A stretch of 33,544 nt of DNA from positions 1 through 33,544 of the forward strand of contig CAZKTO010000029.1 in the NCBI GenBank assembly GCA_964555685.1, in the 5' to 3' direction. This document shows positions 6,519 to 13,514 of this stretch, one piece after another. A program made the translations under genes and the position numbers. Under the pieces are notes generated by a model. The model searched no databases, was not told the origin of the DNA, and saw only the letters and a program-made list of their open reading frames with translations. Within the stretch, counting starts at the first letter, position 1. Each line of letters begins with the position of its first letter. The DNA comes from CAZKTO01 sp964555685 (GTDB lineage Bacteria; Chloroflexota; Dehalococcoidia; SHYB01).

Positions 6519-8141
6519 CTAGAACCCCACGGCGGAGCCGGCGCGGGCCTCCGGGTCCGTCTTGACGTTGACGACGGCGGGGCCGTCGGCCTTGAACGCG
6601 CGTTCGAGGGCGGGCCGGATCTGGTCGGGCTCCTCGACCCACTCGCCGTGGCAGCCGATGGCCTCCATCATCTTGTCGTAGCGCTGCCAGCCCAGCTCCC
6701 GGCCCGCCATGCCGTAGGTGCCGCGAGCGGTGAAGCCGGCGTTGTTGCCGATGACGATCTTGACGGGCAGCTTGTGGCGGACGGCGGCGTCCATGTTCAT
6801 CCCGTTCCAGCCGAACGCGCCATCGCCCGAGAGGACGACGACCCGCTTGTCCGGGTGGGCCGCCTGGGCTCCGAGGCCGAAGGGGACGCCGACGCCCATG
6901 CAACCGTGGGGCCCGGCGTTCAAGACGTGGCGCGGGTGGTAGATGGGGATCGAGTGGCGGGCGAAGCCCATGATCTCGTGGCCGTCCACGACGAGGATGG
7001 AGTCGCGGCCCATGGTGTCGCGGAGCTCCTTGCACAGGCGCAGCGGGTGGATCGGCTTCTGGCTCGTGTTGAGGACTCGGTCCATGCGCTCGGCGCGGGC
7101 GGCGTCCTCGGCCTTGAGGTGATCGACCCACTTCTTGTAGCGCGCCTTGTCGATGCGGCCCTGGGCCTCCTCGATGAGCTGCTGGAGCACCATCCTGGCG
7201 TCGCCCAGGATGCCGATATCGACGGCGCGATTGTGGCCCAGCTCCTTGCCATCGATGTTGACCTCGATGAACTTGGCGGTGGCGCTGAAGCGGGGCGGGC
7301 GGAAGTTGAAGAGCATGGAGTTGGCCCGGGTGCCGAGGACGAGAACGGCGTCCGCCTCCTTGAAGGCCGTGCCCCGCGCGCCGCCGAAGGTCAGGGGGTG
7401 ATCGTCGGCGATGCTGCCGCGGCCCTGGGGCGTCGTGTAGAACGGGATGCCGGTGGCCTCGACGAACCTCCGGTAGTCGTCCCACGCCTCGGACCAGAGG
7501 ATGCCGCTGCCGGAGACGACGACGGGCTTCTCGGCCTTGGCCAGGAGCTCGACGGCCTTGCGGACCTGGGCCGGGTCGCCCTGAGGCCGGGACTGGACGC
7601 GGTAGTTCGATGGATACAAGACCTTGCTCTCGTCGACCTTGCCGCCCAGGACGTCGCCGGGCGCGTCCACGTAGATGGCGCCCTTGCAGCCATCCTGGGC
7701 GTGGCGGAAGCCGACGCTCAGGTACTCGGGGATGCGGTAGGTGAGGTCCATCTTGAGCGCCAGCTTGGTGACGGACTTGAACATGGGCACCTGGTCCATC
7801 TCCTGGAAGGCGTCCATGGTGACGGTGTTGATGCCGGAGGAGCCGCCGATGCAGATGACGGGGGCGGCGTCGGCGTTGGCGTTGGCGATGCCGGTGATGG
7901 CGTTGGCGGTGCCGGGCCCGGCGGTGGTGACGCAGATGCCGGTCTTGCCGGTGCTGCGCGCGTAGGCGTGAGCGGCCATGGCGGCGGCCTGCTCGTGCCG
8001 GACGTAGTAGCACTTGATGCCCAGCTTCTCGGCCTCGGTGATGATGGGCGAGATGGGCCCGCCCATGAGGTAGAAGAGGGCGTCGACGCCCTCGTTCTTC
8101 AAAGCGCGAGCAACGAGATAGTTGCCAGTAACCTCGGCCAT
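6519..8141 (-). CDS. Thiamine-diphosphate-dependent enzyme, acetolactate synthase-like
   Basis: This 540-residue protein has the three-domain build of the acetohydroxyacid synthase/oxalyl-CoA decarboxylase superfamily. The N-terminal Pyr domain contains the ThDP-activating Glu50 (VRHEQAAAMAA), followed by the VTTAGPG loop. The central domain is around residues 190-320. The C-terminal PP domain carries the Mg-ThDP motif SGDG (438-441) and ending NN at 466-467. The substrate is unknown: ilvB-type carboligases, oxalyl-CoA decarboxylases and sulfoacetaldehyde acetyltransferases share this layout. There is no adjacent ilvN regulatory subunit or ilvC, which argues against a dedicated valine/isoleucine role. 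AAAGGAGA precedes the ATG. The gene is divergent from the DUF35 gene. Confidence 0.88.
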   Translation of the reverse strand: MAEVTGNYLVARALKNEGVDALFYLMGGPISPIITEAEKLGIKCYYVRHEQAAAMAAHAYARSTGKTGICVTTAGPGTANAITGIANANADAAPVICIGGSSGINTVTMDAFQEMDQVPMFKSVTKLALKMDLTYRIPEYLSVGFRHAQDGCKGAIYVDAPGDVLGGKVDESKVLYPSNYRVQSRPQGDPAQVRKAVELLAKAEKPVVVSGSGILWSEAWDDYRRFVEATGIPFYTTPQGRGSIADDHPLTFGGARGTAFKEADAVLVLGTRANSMLFNFRPPRFSATAKFIEVNIDGKELGHNRAVDIGILGDARMVLQQLIEEAQGRIDKARYKKWVDHLKAEDAARAERMDRVLNTSQKPIHPLRLCKELRDTMGRDSILVVDGHEIMGFARHSIPIYHPRHVLNAGPHGCMGVGVPFGLGAQAAHPDKRVVVLSGDGAFGWNGMNMDAAVRHKLPVKIVIGNNAGFTARGTYGMAGRELGWQRYDKMMEAIGCHGEWVEEPDQIRPALERAFKADGPAVVNVKTDPEARAGSAVGF

Positions 8142-8164
8142 TGGGGGTCTCCTTTCCGGGTGCC

Positions 8165-8182
8165 GTCCTTCTTAGGAAGGAC
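8165..8182 (-). promoter_or_regulatory. Hairpin in the leader of the ThDP-enzyme mRNA
   Basis: GTCCTTC (8165-8171) and GAAGGAC (8176-8182) form a perfect 7-bp stem with a 4-nt loop between the predicted start of transcription and the ribosome-binding site. It could be an operator or a leader hairpin. Confidence 0.45.
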
Positions 8183-8194
8183 GAAAGCGAGGGG

Positions 8195-8203
8195 ATTATA
8201 GCA
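8195..8203 (-). promoter_or_regulatory. Extended -10 promoter of the ThDP-enzyme gene
   Basis: On the minus strand the sequence reads TGCTATAAT, a consensus extended -10. The start of transcription would be near 8188, giving a leader of about 47 nt. Confidence 0.7.
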
Positions 8204-8224
8204 CGCCGGTTTGGAGGCCCTTGC

Positions 8225-8233
8225 TGCTATAAT
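8225..8233 (+). promoter_or_regulatory. Extended -10 promoter of the DUF35/thiolase-like operon
   Basis: The sequence reads TGCTATAAT on the plus strand, identical to the divergent box at 8195-8203. The start of transcription would be near 8240, upstream of the GTG at 8265, and this helps choose that start over the earlier ATG, which overlaps the box. Confidence 0.7.
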
Positions 8234-8264
8234 GGGCGCCGCCGCGCCGTCGGAAGGAGCAGCC

Positions 8265-8708
8265 GTGACCACCCAGGCCCAGAATCCCGCGCCCCAAAGA
8301 CCGCTGCCCGAGCCAAACAAGTTCACCCGGTTCTATTGGGAGGCGGCCAAGCGGCACCGGCTCGCTATCCTGCGCTGCCTGGACTGCGGGACGTTCATCC
8401 ACCCGCCCAAGCCCTCCTGCCGCGCCTGCCGCGGCCAGAACCTCGCCCCCCATGAGGTGAGCGGGCGCGGCCGCGTCTACACGTTCACGAAGACGCACTA
8501 CGTCTACCATCCGGCCTTCGCCCAGCAGGCGCCGTACGTCGTGGCCCTCGTGGAGCTGGAGGAGGACCCCGGCGTCCGCATCGTGAGCAACATCGTGGAG
8601 TGTCCCGCCGATCAGGTGAGCATCGGGATGCTGGTGGAGGTGGTGTTCGACGATCTGACGCCCGAGGTCACGCTGCCGCAGTTCCGCCCCCGGCGGGACC
8701 GGGGCTAG
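8265..8708 (+). CDS. DUF35 zinc-ribbon/OB-fold acyl-CoA-associated protein
   Basis: This 147-residue protein has the DUF35 layout: an N-terminal helix (NKFTRFYWEAAKRHRL), a rubredoxin-like zinc ribbon with Cys38, Cys41, Cys52 and Cys55, and an OB-fold (GRVYTFTKTHYVYHP ... APYVVALVELEE). Such proteins partner thiolase-like enzymes, for example ChsH2 with the aldolase Ltp2 in steroid side-chain degradation, and supply part of the CoA-ester site. The GTG start has GGAAGGAG a few nt upstream; an ATG at 8232 overlaps the -10 box and is unlikely. The thiolase-like gene starts 14 nt downstream, so the two are almost certainly co-translated partners. Confidence 0.88.
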   Translation: MTTQAQNPAPQRPLPEPNKFTRFYWEAAKRHRLAILRCLDCGTFIHPPKPSCRACRGQNLAPHEVSGRGRVYTFTKTHYVYHPAFAQQAPYVVALVELEEDPGVRIVSNIVECPADQVSIGMLVEVVFDDLTPEVTLPQFRPRRDRG

Positions 8709-8722
8709 GAAGGAGAAGCGCG

Positions 8723-9871
8723 ATGCCCCAGTACGGACGGAAGCTCGCTGTTGTGGGTGCGGGCTACTCGCCGGTGAGCCGCAGATCGGACCTGACGGTG
8801 CTGGAGTCGGCGACGCTGGCGGCCAAGGCGGCCATCGAGGATGCGGGCCTCAAGCCCACGGACATCGACGGCGTCGCGCAGTACGGCTTCCCATTCGAGT
8901 TCGTGAGCACGTGGGAGGTGGCGGAGACGCTGGGCTTCGGCGAGCTCAAGTTCTACTCGGACACGACGTACACGGGGCCGGCGGGCATCACGGGCGTGAT
9001 CGAGGCGGCCATGGCCGTCGCCTCGGGCACGGCGGACGTCTGCCTGGCCTATCGAACGGTCTCACGCGGCGGCGGGCACAGCGGGGGGCGCACACCTCCC
9101 CGGACCGTCGGCGGCGACGCCCAGTTCTCGGCGCCGTACGGGAACCTCGCGGCCACGCAGTGGTGCGCCATGTACATGAAACGCCACATGCACGTCTACG
9201 GGACCAAGGAGGAGCACTTCGGCGCCGTGGCGGTGGCTCAGCGGGAGTTCGCCAGCCTGAACCCACGGGCCATCATGCGCGACCGGATCACCATCGAGGA
9301 CTATCTGGCCTCCCGGTACATCAGCGATCCGCTGCGACTCCTGGACTGCGATCTGCCCGTCGATGGGGCGGGGGCGGTGATCGTGACGACGGCGGAGCGG
9401 GCCAAGGGCCTGCGCCACCCGGCGGTCTACATCGATAGCTGGGCCCTGGGGACCGGCCCCCGGCCCGATTGGTTCCAGTGGCCAGACATGACGACCAGCG
9501 GGAACTTCTACGCGGCGCGGCAGCTCTGGGGCCGCTCTCAGTTCAAGCCGGAGGACGTGCAGACGGCCCAGGTCTACGATGGGTTCACGATCCTGACGAT
9601 CCAGTGGCTGGAGTCGCTGGGACTCTGCCAGCGCGGCGAGGGCGGGCCCTTCGTGGCGGCGGGGAACACCAGGCTCGGGGGCCGGCTGCCGACAAACACC
9701 AACGGCGGGATGCTCAACATTGGGCGGGTCCACGGCATCAGCCACGTCATCGAGGCGGTGGAGCAGCTCCGGGGCACGTGCGGCCCCCGGCAGACGCCGA
9801 ACGCCAAGGTGGCGGTGGCGGCCAACGGCGGCGGGCCCATGGCCGGCTGCATGCTGTTCTATCGAGAGTAG
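8723..9871 (+). CDS. Thiolase-like protein (lipid-transfer/Ltp2-type) lacking the thiolase cysteine
   Basis: This 382-residue thiolase-fold protein resembles the SCP-x/Ltp2 group. Where degradative thiolases have their nucleophilic cysteine, this protein reads TTYTGPAGITGVIEAAMAV (81-99) with no Cys. The VYDGFT segment (Tyr285) matches the tyrosine region important in Ltp2-type aldolases, and NTNGGMLNIGRVHGISH carries the later conserved block. Together with the DUF35 partner 14 nt upstream, this suggests a retro-aldol or condensation step on a CoA ester rather than thiolysis. AGGAAGGAG precedes the ATG. The substrate is unknown, and assignment to aldolases rests on pattern, not on a search. 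Confidence 0.85.
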   Translation: MPQYGRKLAVVGAGYSPVSRRSDLTVLESATLAAKAAIEDAGLKPTDIDGVAQYGFPFEFVSTWEVAETLGFGELKFYSDTTYTGPAGITGVIEAAMAVASGTADVCLAYRTVSRGGGHSGGRTPPRTVGGDAQFSAPYGNLAATQWCAMYMKRHMHVYGTKEEHFGAVAVAQREFASLNPRAIMRDRITIEDYLASRYISDPLRLLDCDLPVDGAGAVIVTTAERAKGLRHPAVYIDSWALGTGPRPDWFQWPDMTTSGNFYAARQLWGRSQFKPEDVQTAQVYDGFTILTIQWLESLGLCQRGEGGPFVAAGNTRLGGRLPTNTNGGMLNIGRVHGISHVIEAVEQLRGTCGPRQTPNAKVAVAANGGGPMAGCMLFYRE

Positions 9872-9972
9872 CGCGAGCGGTCCGGCTGGCGCTGCGACAG
9901 GCTCCGCCGGGTTGGGCAGTACCTGAGCAAGCCGTCTCTTCTCACGACGCCGCAGGGAGACCGGTCTGAGCC

Positions 9973-10731
9973 ATGAAGCTACAAGGTAAGGTCGCCATCG
10001 TGACCGGCGCCAGCCGGGGCATCGGCAAAGCCATCGCTTTAGCCTGCGCCAGCGAGGGCGCGAAGGTCGTCGTCGCCGCCCGGACCGAGCGGCGAGATCA
10101 GTCCAAGCTGCCGGGCACGATCTACGAGACGGCCGAGGCCATCCAGGCCGCCGGGGGTGAGGCGCTGCCGGTCCGATGCGACGTCACCGACGAGCAGCAG
10201 GTCGTCGATCTGATCAAGAAGACCCTCGATGCATTCGGGGCCATCGATATCCTGGTGAACAATGCGGCGGTCCAGATCAACGGCCCCATCACCCAGGTAT
10301 CGACGAAGCACTGGGACCTGGGGATCCGCGTCAACGTGCGCGGCCCGTTCCTGGCGATGAAGTTCGCTCTCCCGCACATGATCGAGCGGCGGGCGGGCAG
10401 CATCATCAACGTGACCTCGGGGGCGGCGCTCAGCGCCTCGCCGATGGTGACGAACTACGTCATCACCAAGGTGGCCCTAGAGCGGCTCAGCGCCATCGTC
10501 GCGGAGCAGTGCCGCCCGTACAACATCGCCGTCAACTGCTTCGACCCAGGCCCGGTGCTGACGGAGGGAGCGCGAACGGTCCTGCCCAAGGACTTCGACC
10601 TTTCGAGGCACCGGCCGCCGGAGGTGTGCGGCCCGCCCGCCGTCTGGCTGGCGATGCAGACAGCGCAGACCTTCACCGGCAAGGTCGCGCGAGTCGAGGA
10701 CTGGATCAAGGATGGGAGAGGGCGGTTCTAG
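9973..10731 (+). CDS. Short-chain dehydrogenase/reductase (SDR)
   Basis: This 252-residue classical SDR has TGASRGIG at 11-18, NNAA at 96-99, Ser149, Tyr162 and Lys166 (YVITK). It would oxidise a hydroxyl or reduce a keto group with NAD(P). The C-terminal region (PPEVCGPPAVWLAMQTAQTF) resembles SDRs that act on larger or CoA-bound substrates. It follows the thiolase-like gene by about 100 nt and precedes the solute-binding protein gene by 70 nt on the same strand, so it plausibly belongs to one catabolic unit. A GGGAG lies 13 nt before the ATG, a rather long spacing. Confidence 0.9.
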   Translation: MKLQGKVAIVTGASRGIGKAIALACASEGAKVVVAARTERRDQSKLPGTIYETAEAIQAAGGEALPVRCDVTDEQQVVDLIKKTLDAFGAIDILVNNAAVQINGPITQVSTKHWDLGIRVNVRGPFLAMKFALPHMIERRAGSIINVTSGAALSASPMVTNYVITKVALERLSAIVAEQCRPYNIAVNCFDPGPVLTEGARTVLPKDFDLSRHRPPEVCGPPAVWLAMQTAQTFTGKVARVEDWIKDGRGRF

Positions 10732-10801
10732 CGGGCATCCGGTCGCGATAGGGCCGGCGGCAGCCCGCGGACCGTCCGTCGTACCCGAAAGGAGGCACTC
10801 C

Positions 10802-11875
10802 ATGGCTGCCACCCCGATCAAGCTGGGCGTCCTGCACGACGCCCCGGTCATCTCGCCGGAGAACCCCCTCTTCCACGGGATGGCCATCAAGCTGGACGAG
10901 TTCAACGCCAAGGGTGGCGTGCAGGGGCGGAGGGTCGAGCTCGTCTATCAGGCGGCCAACGGCGCCCACGACGGTCTGCCGGAGAACGCGGCGGCCGCGT
11001 GGAGGAGGCTGGCCGCCAACCCCGAGGTCGTCGGCATCTTTGGGCCCGGGATCACCGATAACACGCTGGCGGTGACCGACGCCGTCCAGGAAGGGAAGGT
11101 GCCCACCATCCAGTGGTCTGGGTCGGACAGGGCGCGGGGCGAGTGGTACTTCCACTTTCAGGCGGGGTCGCTGCAGGACGAGGGGCCCTATCTGGCGCGG
11201 CTCATGGCCCGGGAGGGGCGCCGGCGCGTCGGACTGCTCCAGACGATGGGGCCCGTGGGCGACCAGTATTTCGAAGGCTTTCGCGCGGCGGCGCGGGACC
11301 TGGGACTGGAGATGGTCGCCCATCAGCTCGCGGACGTCCACGCCACGGACGTGGTCCCACAGCTCCGGCGCCTTCGCGAGGCCCAGCCCGACTGCCTGCT
11401 CTTCCTCGGCATGCAGGAGCCGGCGCTGGCCCTGGGCCGGGGAGTGCGCCGGCTCCGCTGGAGCATCCCGCGCTACTCCAACATCGCCATGCTGACCGTC
11501 GCCCGCGACCCCGAGACGGCCAGGATCAACGAGGGGATCGTGTGGGTGGACCAGTACGAGCCGCGCAACCCCGTACTCAAGAGTTTGAACGAGGCCTACC
11601 GGCGGCGCTACCGGCGCCCGGCGCCCCTCGTCTTCACCGCGGCCATCGGGTACGACATGATGACGCTGATGCTGGAGGGGCTGCGCCTGGCGCCCAACCT
11701 CTCGCGGGCGGGGCTCAAGGCCGGCCTGGAGCAGGTGCGCCACCTGCCGTGCGCGACGGGCGGGCTGCACCCGATCATGGGCTTCGGTCCGTGGGACCGG
11801 GGCGCCATCAAGGGCCCGGACCTGCTGATGTTCCGCACCGTGCGGAAGGGCCAGGTGGTCACCTACGAGCCGTGA
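10802..11875 (+). CDS. Branched-chain-type substrate-binding protein without a signal peptide
   Basis: This 357-residue protein has the type I periplasmic-binding fold of LivJ/AmiC-like proteins: IKLGVLHDAPVIS, FNAKGGVQGRRVELVY, VVGIFGPGITDNTLAV, VGLLQTMGPVGDQYFEGFRAAA and YDMMTLMLEGLRLA. AAAGGAGG lies seven nt before the ATG at 10802, fixing the start. The mature-like sequence begins at once, with no hydrophobic leader or lipobox, and the upstream in-frame extension adds none. No LivH/M/G/F permease or ATPase gene is nearby. It may act in the cytoplasm as a ligand sensor, as AmiC does, rather than in transport; this is inference. It closes the plus-strand run from 8265. Confidence 0.85.
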   Translation: MAATPIKLGVLHDAPVISPENPLFHGMAIKLDEFNAKGGVQGRRVELVYQAANGAHDGLPENAAAAWRRLAANPEVVGIFGPGITDNTLAVTDAVQEGKVPTIQWSGSDRARGEWYFHFQAGSLQDEGPYLARLMAREGRRRVGLLQTMGPVGDQYFEGFRAAARDLGLEMVAHQLADVHATDVVPQLRRLREAQPDCLLFLGMQEPALALGRGVRRLRWSIPRYSNIAMLTVARDPETARINEGIVWVDQYEPRNPVLKSLNEAYRRRYRRPAPLVFTAAIGYDMMTLMLEGLRLAPNLSRAGLKAGLEQVRHLPCATGGLHPIMGFGPWDRGAIKGPDLLMFRTVRKGQVVTYEP

Positions 11876-11885
11876 GGTGGCGCCG

Positions 11886-11926
11886 GCGAAGTGCAGGTTG
11901 GGCGCCACGTCCGCGTCGAGGCTTGC
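11886..11926. repeat. 41-bp direct repeat, left copy (duplicated tsaD 3' end)
   Basis: This segment is identical over 41 bp to 12425-12465, which encodes the SLDADVAPNLHFA stretch near the C-terminus of TsaD. The left copy stands just beyond the solute-binding protein gene and is detached from any tsaD reading frame. The two copies are 539 bp apart and enclose the DUF2283 gene and repeat C. Confidence 0.9.
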
Positions 11927-11930
11927 GATG

Positions 11931-12176
11931 TCATGCCCTGCGGGGTCCCGCTCGTTTGCTCGCGTGCAAGATGGTCAGACCAACCAGCTTGCCGTCTTCA
12001 TACCGGAGAATGACATCGTCATCCGTCAGACGGCTATCGGTAGCCCGGCTCGGCTTTTTGAAGTTGATGTAGAGCACGTCGGCCTCAGCGTCGTAGCTTG
12101 ACCATAGGATGCCGGTAGGCGATCGCCGCAGTGCTGGTACCAATTTCACGTACTCTTTGATGTCGGTCATGGCCAT
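11931..12176 (-). CDS. DUF2283 family small protein
   Basis: This 81-residue protein has the DUF2283 core: GILWSSYDAEADVLYINFKK, then DDDVILRYEDGKLVGLTILHAS. DUF2283 proteins are small, of unknown biochemical role, and often lie next to DUF4258 proteins in toxin-antitoxin-like pairs; no such partner is seen here. GGAGG lies about 8 nt before the first ATG, and a second ATG two codons on is possible. It lies alone between the two 41-bp direct repeats, downstream of a palindromic repeat, so it looks like recently inserted cargo. Its AT content looks higher than that of its neighbours. Confidence 0.8.
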   Translation of the reverse strand: MAMTDIKEYVKLVPALRRSPTGILWSSYDAEADVLYINFKKPSRATDSRLTDDDVILRYEDGKLVGLTILHASKRAGPRRA

Positions 12177-12273
12177 ACTCGTCGCCTCCGCCTGAGCGCC
12201 GCCGCTCGCCGCGTGAAAATGGAACGCGTGAGCCGGAGCATGGCTAGTATTCAGTCACGGTAGAGTTGAAAGT

Positions 12274-12379
12274 TGTCATGCTGAGCGGCAGCGAAGCATC
12301 TGGGGTTGGGTGGGGCACCGTGTACACTGGGTGCTGTCCCCGCCCCAGATCCTTCGTCGCTGCGCTCCTCAGGATGACA
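12274..12379. repeat. Palindromic intergenic repeat, copy C (106 bp)
   Basis: TGTCATGCTGAG at the left end pairs with CTCAGGATGACA at the right end. Next come GCGAAGCATCTGGGG and CCCCAGATCCTTCG as inner arms. Architecture and length match the element at 5205-5310. It lies immediately 3' of tsaD, inside the segment bounded by the 41-bp repeats. Confidence 0.85.
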
Positions 12380-12396
12380 GTTCAAAATCAGCATGG

Positions 12397-13455
12397 CTAG
12401 ACCGGCTGGTCAGATCGCCTGTCCGCGAAGTGCAGGTTGGGCGCCACGTCCGCGTCGAGGCTTGCTGCGGGCGCGCGCTGGAGCTGGAAGAAGCCGCAGG
12501 CGGCGATCATGGCGGCGTTGTCGGTGCAGAGAGCCGGCGGCGGCAGGAGGAGAGGCGCCGGGGAGCGGCGGGCGAGCCGCTCTCGCAGGGGCCCGTTGGC
12601 GGCGACGCCCCCGGCCAGGAGGACCTGCCGGACCCGCAGGCGCTGGGCGGCGGCGACCGTCTTCTCGGCGAGCACGTCGACAACGGCCTCCTGGAACCCG
12701 GCGGCGATGTTGGCGATGACGGGGCGCTGGGCGGCCCGGCGCCCCGGCTCCTCGGGCGCGGGGTAGACCCCCAACCCCTGGGCCAGGTGGAGGACGGCTG
12801 TCTTGAGGCCGCTGAAGCTGAAGTCATCGGCCCCCCCGAGCCAGGCGCGAGGGAGCGGGCTGGGCTCCGTGGCCTCCTCGGCGATGCGCTGGATGGCCGG
12901 ACCGCCGGGGAAGCCCAGGCCCAGGATGCGGGCGGCCTTGTCGAAGGCCTCGCCGGCGGCGTCGTCCCGCGTGCGGCCCAGCATCGTATAGTCGCCGTGG
13001 CCGCGCATGAGGACCAGGTCCGTGTGGCCGCCGGAGGCGATGAGGCAGACGAGGGGGAAGCGTGGCTCCCCGGCCCCGGCCTGGGCCGCGGCGATCCAGT
13101 TGGCGTAGATGTGCGCCTCCAGATGGTTGACGGCGGCCAGGGGGAGCCCGCGGGCGAGGGCGATGGCCTTGGCGGCGTTGACGCCCACCAGGAGAGCGCC
13201 GGCCAGCCCCGGCCCGACGGTGACGGCGACGGCGTCCAGGTCACCCCACCCGGTCTCGGCGCGGGCCAGGGCCTCGCGGACGGTGGGGACGATCTGCAGG
13301 ACGTGCTGCCGCGAGGCGACCTCCGGCACGATGCCGCCGTAGCGGGCGTGGAGCTCGAGCTGGGAGGCGATGACGTTGGAGCGGACGCGCACGCCGTCCT
13401 CGACGACCGCCGCTGAGGTCTCGTCGCACGAGCTCTCGATCCCCAGGATGAGCAC
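12397..13455 (-). CDS. tsaD: tRNA N6-adenosine threonylcarbamoyltransferase TsaD
   Basis: This 352-residue TsaD transfers threonylcarbamoyl from threonylcarbamoyl-AMP to A37 of ANN-reading tRNAs, working with TsaB and TsaE. The ASKHA-fold signatures are GIESSCDETSAAVV (5-18), the metal ligands His111 and His115 in NHLEAHIYA, LIASGGHTDLVLM, and GGVAANGPLRERL. The GTG start has AAAGGA about 8 nt upstream. It follows pcrA by 59 nt on the same strand. The C-terminus is unusual: the last eight residues, DRRSDQPV, come after the 41-bp stretch that is duplicated at 11886-11926, so the original 3' end was probably replaced by the inserted segment. The catalytic core is untouched. Confidence 0.95.
   Translation of the reverse strand: MLILGIESSCDETSAAVVEDGVRVRSNVIASQLELHARYGGIVPEVASRQHVLQIVPTVREALARAETGWGDLDAVAVTVGPGLAGALLVGVNAAKAIALARGLPLAAVNHLEAHIYANWIAAAQAGAGEPRFPLVCLIASGGHTDLVLMRGHGDYTMLGRTRDDAAGEAFDKAARILGLGFPGGPAIQRIAEEATEPSPLPRAWLGGADDFSFSGLKTAVLHLAQGLGVYPAPEEPGRRAAQRPVIANIAAGFQEAVVDVLAEKTVAAAQRLRVRQVLLAGGVAANGPLRERLARRSPAPLLLPPPALCTDNAAMIAACGFFQLQRAPAASLDADVAPNLHFADRRSDQPV
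12425..12465. repeat. 41-bp direct repeat, right copy (within tsaD)
   Basis: This is the copy inside the tsaD coding sequence, identical to 11886-11926. The bases beyond both ends differ, so the duplication is exactly 41 bp. Confidence 0.9.
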
Positions 13456-13514
13456 TGGATGGTCCTTTCAGCGGCCGTCGGTCCCTGAAGGGGCGCCCCC
13501 GGCGGTCGCCTCGG

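Noticed and set aside
6519..8141. Calling the ThDP enzyme ilvB (acetolactate synthase)
   Set aside because: No ilvN, ilvC or other branched-chain genes are adjacent, and ThDP decarboxylases and carboligases share these motifs, so a specific symbol is not justified.
10706..11908. Long minus-strand frame opposite the solute-binding protein gene that runs into the left 41-bp repeat
   Set aside because: It is Arg/Gly/Pro-rich with no domain. Only the first few residues come from the duplicated tsaD end, so it is not a gene or a tsaD remnant of useful length.
12177..12396. Toxin gene partner for the DUF2283 protein
   Set aside because: The stretch beside it is filled by a palindromic repeat and has no coding frame of suitable size, so no toxin-antitoxin pair can be claimed.
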